NCBI GenBank assembly: GCA_005801395.1
Contig: SYDV01000449.1
Coordinates: forward strand, 1-6,584
DNA from: Planctomycetia bacterium
GTDB taxonomy: Bacteria; Planctomycetota; UBA11346
Direction of reading: 5' to 3'
Length of the DNA: 6,584 nucleotides
Below, one piece after another: positions 4,969 to 6,584 of this stretch (within the stretch, counting starts at the first letter, position 1; each line of letters begins with the position of its first letter). The notes beneath the pieces are model-generated. The model was not told the DNA's origin. It did not search any database and was given only the letters and a program-made list of their open reading frames with translations. The position numbers were made by a program, and so were the translations under genes.

Positions 4969-6584
4969 ATGCTTGCTCGACTCTTATGGCCCTTCCAAAC
5001 CTATGCGCTGCAACAACGGTGGTTCGTTGACGCCGGGGTTTTGCTGTACGTCGGAATAATCAGTGGCATCGCCATGCCTCAGGCCGTGACTTATTCTGCC
5101 TTTTCCTTGTTGCAAAAAATAACCATCGGCGCAGCGCTGTTGGCAATTTGGTACGCTGCTGGTCGCGTCGGCGCGGCCTTAGGAACGTTATTAGCCATTG
5201 GACTTGGGGTGTTGCTGGCCATGGCGGGCGCAACGCAATCTGCTTTAGGAATAACCGTCCTCATAACCAGCACAGCGGCCCTCGCTCTGCCGTTACTCTT
5301 TGAATTACGTCACGCGAAAACCCATACCGATGCGCTCAAAGACAGTGCTCTGACCATGGTCATGATTATTCCTGGGGCATTATTAACCGCACCGGTTTGG
5401 TATTTAGTGGGTGGCCTGTGGTTAGCGCTTGGCGGATTATTAACGATGCTCAGTTGTTTAATCTTGCCGCTCAGTTGGTGCCGATTAGCGAGCGACGAAC
5501 CGCCATCCGTACCTAATCCTGTTTTGCCACGCCAACGTCCAATTTATGTCGCGCGTTTTGTGCAGAGTATCGTCTTAGTTCTCGTATCTATGGGCTGCAT
5601 TGATGTTATTGGACATGTCATAAACGATGCACACCCCTCACATGGCTTATGGATTTGGATCATCCCGCTCATGACGATTGCTCTTTGGCATGCTGTCACC
5701 GGTCAAGTATTCATGGCGATTGTTATCGTTACGACTTCCTTGGGTTGGCTCGGCTACGCTTTTTTACATCGTGAACCACGTTTGGAGCATGAATTATTGG
5801 GCGCTTTAGTTTTAAGCCAAATATTACCTTTAGCCTTGTGGTTGGGTCGCACGCGTAAACGCCGTTGGCCAGGAATTTTATTACTTACAATCGGTGTTTT
5901 ACCGGCGCTCGCGCTTCCTGATTTATTTATGGGAATTGGCGGCGCCGCATTAGCCGGCTGTTTAGCCGTTGTTATTTGCTCGTTTCGGCCATTACCAGCC
6001 GTGACCGTGACCGGAATTGTTCACGCTGACGTCGCATTGCATCGAGCACGACAAGCCTTCCGCCGCATGCCACCCTATTGGCGACACTATGGCAGTGCGA
6101 AATTACGCTATGATCCAGTCTATCGCCAAATCGCTGAGCAAACCATGCCTTGGGGACGCGTGTTAGATGCTGGCTGTGGCCCTGGGTTAGTTGCCGCCTT
6201 AGCCGCAGCACGTGGCGAACCCGCCTATTTAGGCATTGATTTGGATAGTGATAAATTAGAAACCGCTGTCACCGTCCTAGATCGGCTGAACCATCCGCTC
6301 AATAATTCTTGGCGCTTACTGCAAGCTCGTTTGCCGTTACCTAAAGCCCTACCCGATCAATTTGACAGTATTTTTCTGCTCGACGTTTTACATTATTGGC
6401 CGGAATCCGAACAGGAACTTGTATTGCAGCAATTACGTTGCTCTTTGGCTAGTGATGGAAAATTATGGCTACGCGACGGTATTAGTGATGCGGCAGGTAA
6501 TGCTGGAACCGTTGGATTTGGCGAACATTTTACCACCTTTTTCGGTCTTAATCCCAGCGGTAGTGGATTGCATTTTTTAACTGA
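4969..6584 (+). CDS. Membrane protein fused to a class I SAM methyltransferase (3' partial)
   Basis: An open frame of 538 codons that continues past the window edge. Residues 20-340 carry about ten to twelve hydrophobic segments (for example 22-40, 53-86, 92-111, 129-168, 196-216, 227-266, 276-294, 301-338), with a polar loop at 172-192 and a basic loop at 294-300. I do not recognise this part as a known transporter. From about 365 the protein becomes soluble: a lead-in helix with PPYWRHYG (368-375), then motif I VLDAGCGPGL (398-407), motif post-I YLGIDLD (420-426) with acidic D424, and FDSIFLLDVLHYWPE (465-479), matching Methyltransf_11/25-type small-molecule methyltransferases. The end of that domain is missing. 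The ATG at 4969 has no clear ribosome binding site. The frame is open back to 4858, with a GTG at 4876 and a TTG at 4936 as alternatives. It is divergent from the membrane protein gene. The reaction and substrate are unknown, but a lipid or lipid-linked intermediate would fit the architecture. Confidence 0.85.
   Translation, partial: MLARLLWPFQTYALQQRWFVDAGVLLYVGIISGIAMPQAVTYSAFSLLQKITIGAALLAIWYAAGRVGAALGTLLAIGLGVLLAMAGATQSALGITVLITSTAALALPLLFELRHAKTHTDALKDSALTMVMIIPGALLTAPVWYLVGGLWLALGGLLTMLSCLILPLSWCRLASDEPPSVPNPVLPRQRPIYVARFVQSIVLVLVSMGCIDVIGHVINDAHPSHGLWIWIIPLMTIALWHAVTGQVFMAIVIVTTSLGWLGYAFLHREPRLEHELLGALVLSQILPLALWLGRTRKRRWPGILLLTIGVLPALALPDLFMGIGGAALAGCLAVVICSFRPLPAVTVTGIVHADVALHRARQAFRRMPPYWRHYGSAKLRYDPVYRQIAEQTMPWGRVLDAGCGPGLVAALAAARGEPAYLGIDLDSDKLETAVTVLDRLNHPLNNSWRLLQARLPLPKALPDQFDSIFLLDVLHYWPESEQELVLQQLRCSLASDGKLWLRDGISDAAGNAGTVGFGEHFTTFFGLNPSGSGLHFLT

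Noticed and set aside
5972..6211. Minus-strand 79-residue frame
   Set aside because: It lies antisense to the methyltransferase domain, whose conserved motifs fix the plus-strand frame.

Overview
The window is bacterial chromosomal DNA of moderate GC. Genes are closely packed except for one repeat-filled gap. I cannot name the organism. A two-domain prepilin peptidase, PrmC and a CCA-encoding tRNA-Glu(CTC) make it clearly bacterial. The periodic CACAGAGNN repeat block, often poor Shine-Dalgarno sequences and an enlarged prepilin peptidase would suit the Planctomycetes/Verrucomicrobia side of bacteria, but this is a weak, recollection-based inference.

Left part (1-1237, minus strand): a prepilin peptidase/N-methyltransferase gene, whose family processes type IV pilins or type II secretion pseudopilins. 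It is followed 60 bp downstream by the first eight codons of another gene with a very good ribosome binding site, which runs off the window edge.

Gap (1238-1878): no convincing gene. It holds a 17-bp palindrome and a 327-bp element (1488-1814) built almost entirely of nested inverted repeats. The outer 39-bp arms enclose a short hairpin and an inner 36-bp inverted repeat. The left outer arm is split by a 41-bp segment that is itself a hairpin. A promoter-like site lies in the apical loop and points at the prepilin peptidase gene.

Middle (1879-3303): prmC (release factor glutamine methyltransferase) and a small membrane-anchored helix-hairpin-helix protein form a tight minus-strand pair. A tRNA-Glu(CTC) gene runs the opposite way and ends in a strong terminator that can work in both directions.

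Right part (3372-6584): a minus-strand pair encodes a roughly seven-helix membrane protein of unknown function and an exported NAGPA-type phosphodiester glycosidase, the second starting at a GTG inside the end of the first. Divergent from them is a long plus-strand frame, open to the window edge, that joins about 340 residues of membrane helices to a class I SAM-dependent methyltransferase domain.

Possible links between genes: the prepilin peptidase and the helix-hairpin-helix protein could both belong to a pilus or DNA-uptake theme, but the sequence does not show this. The most unusual items are the nested inverted-repeat element and the membrane-methyltransferase fusion.
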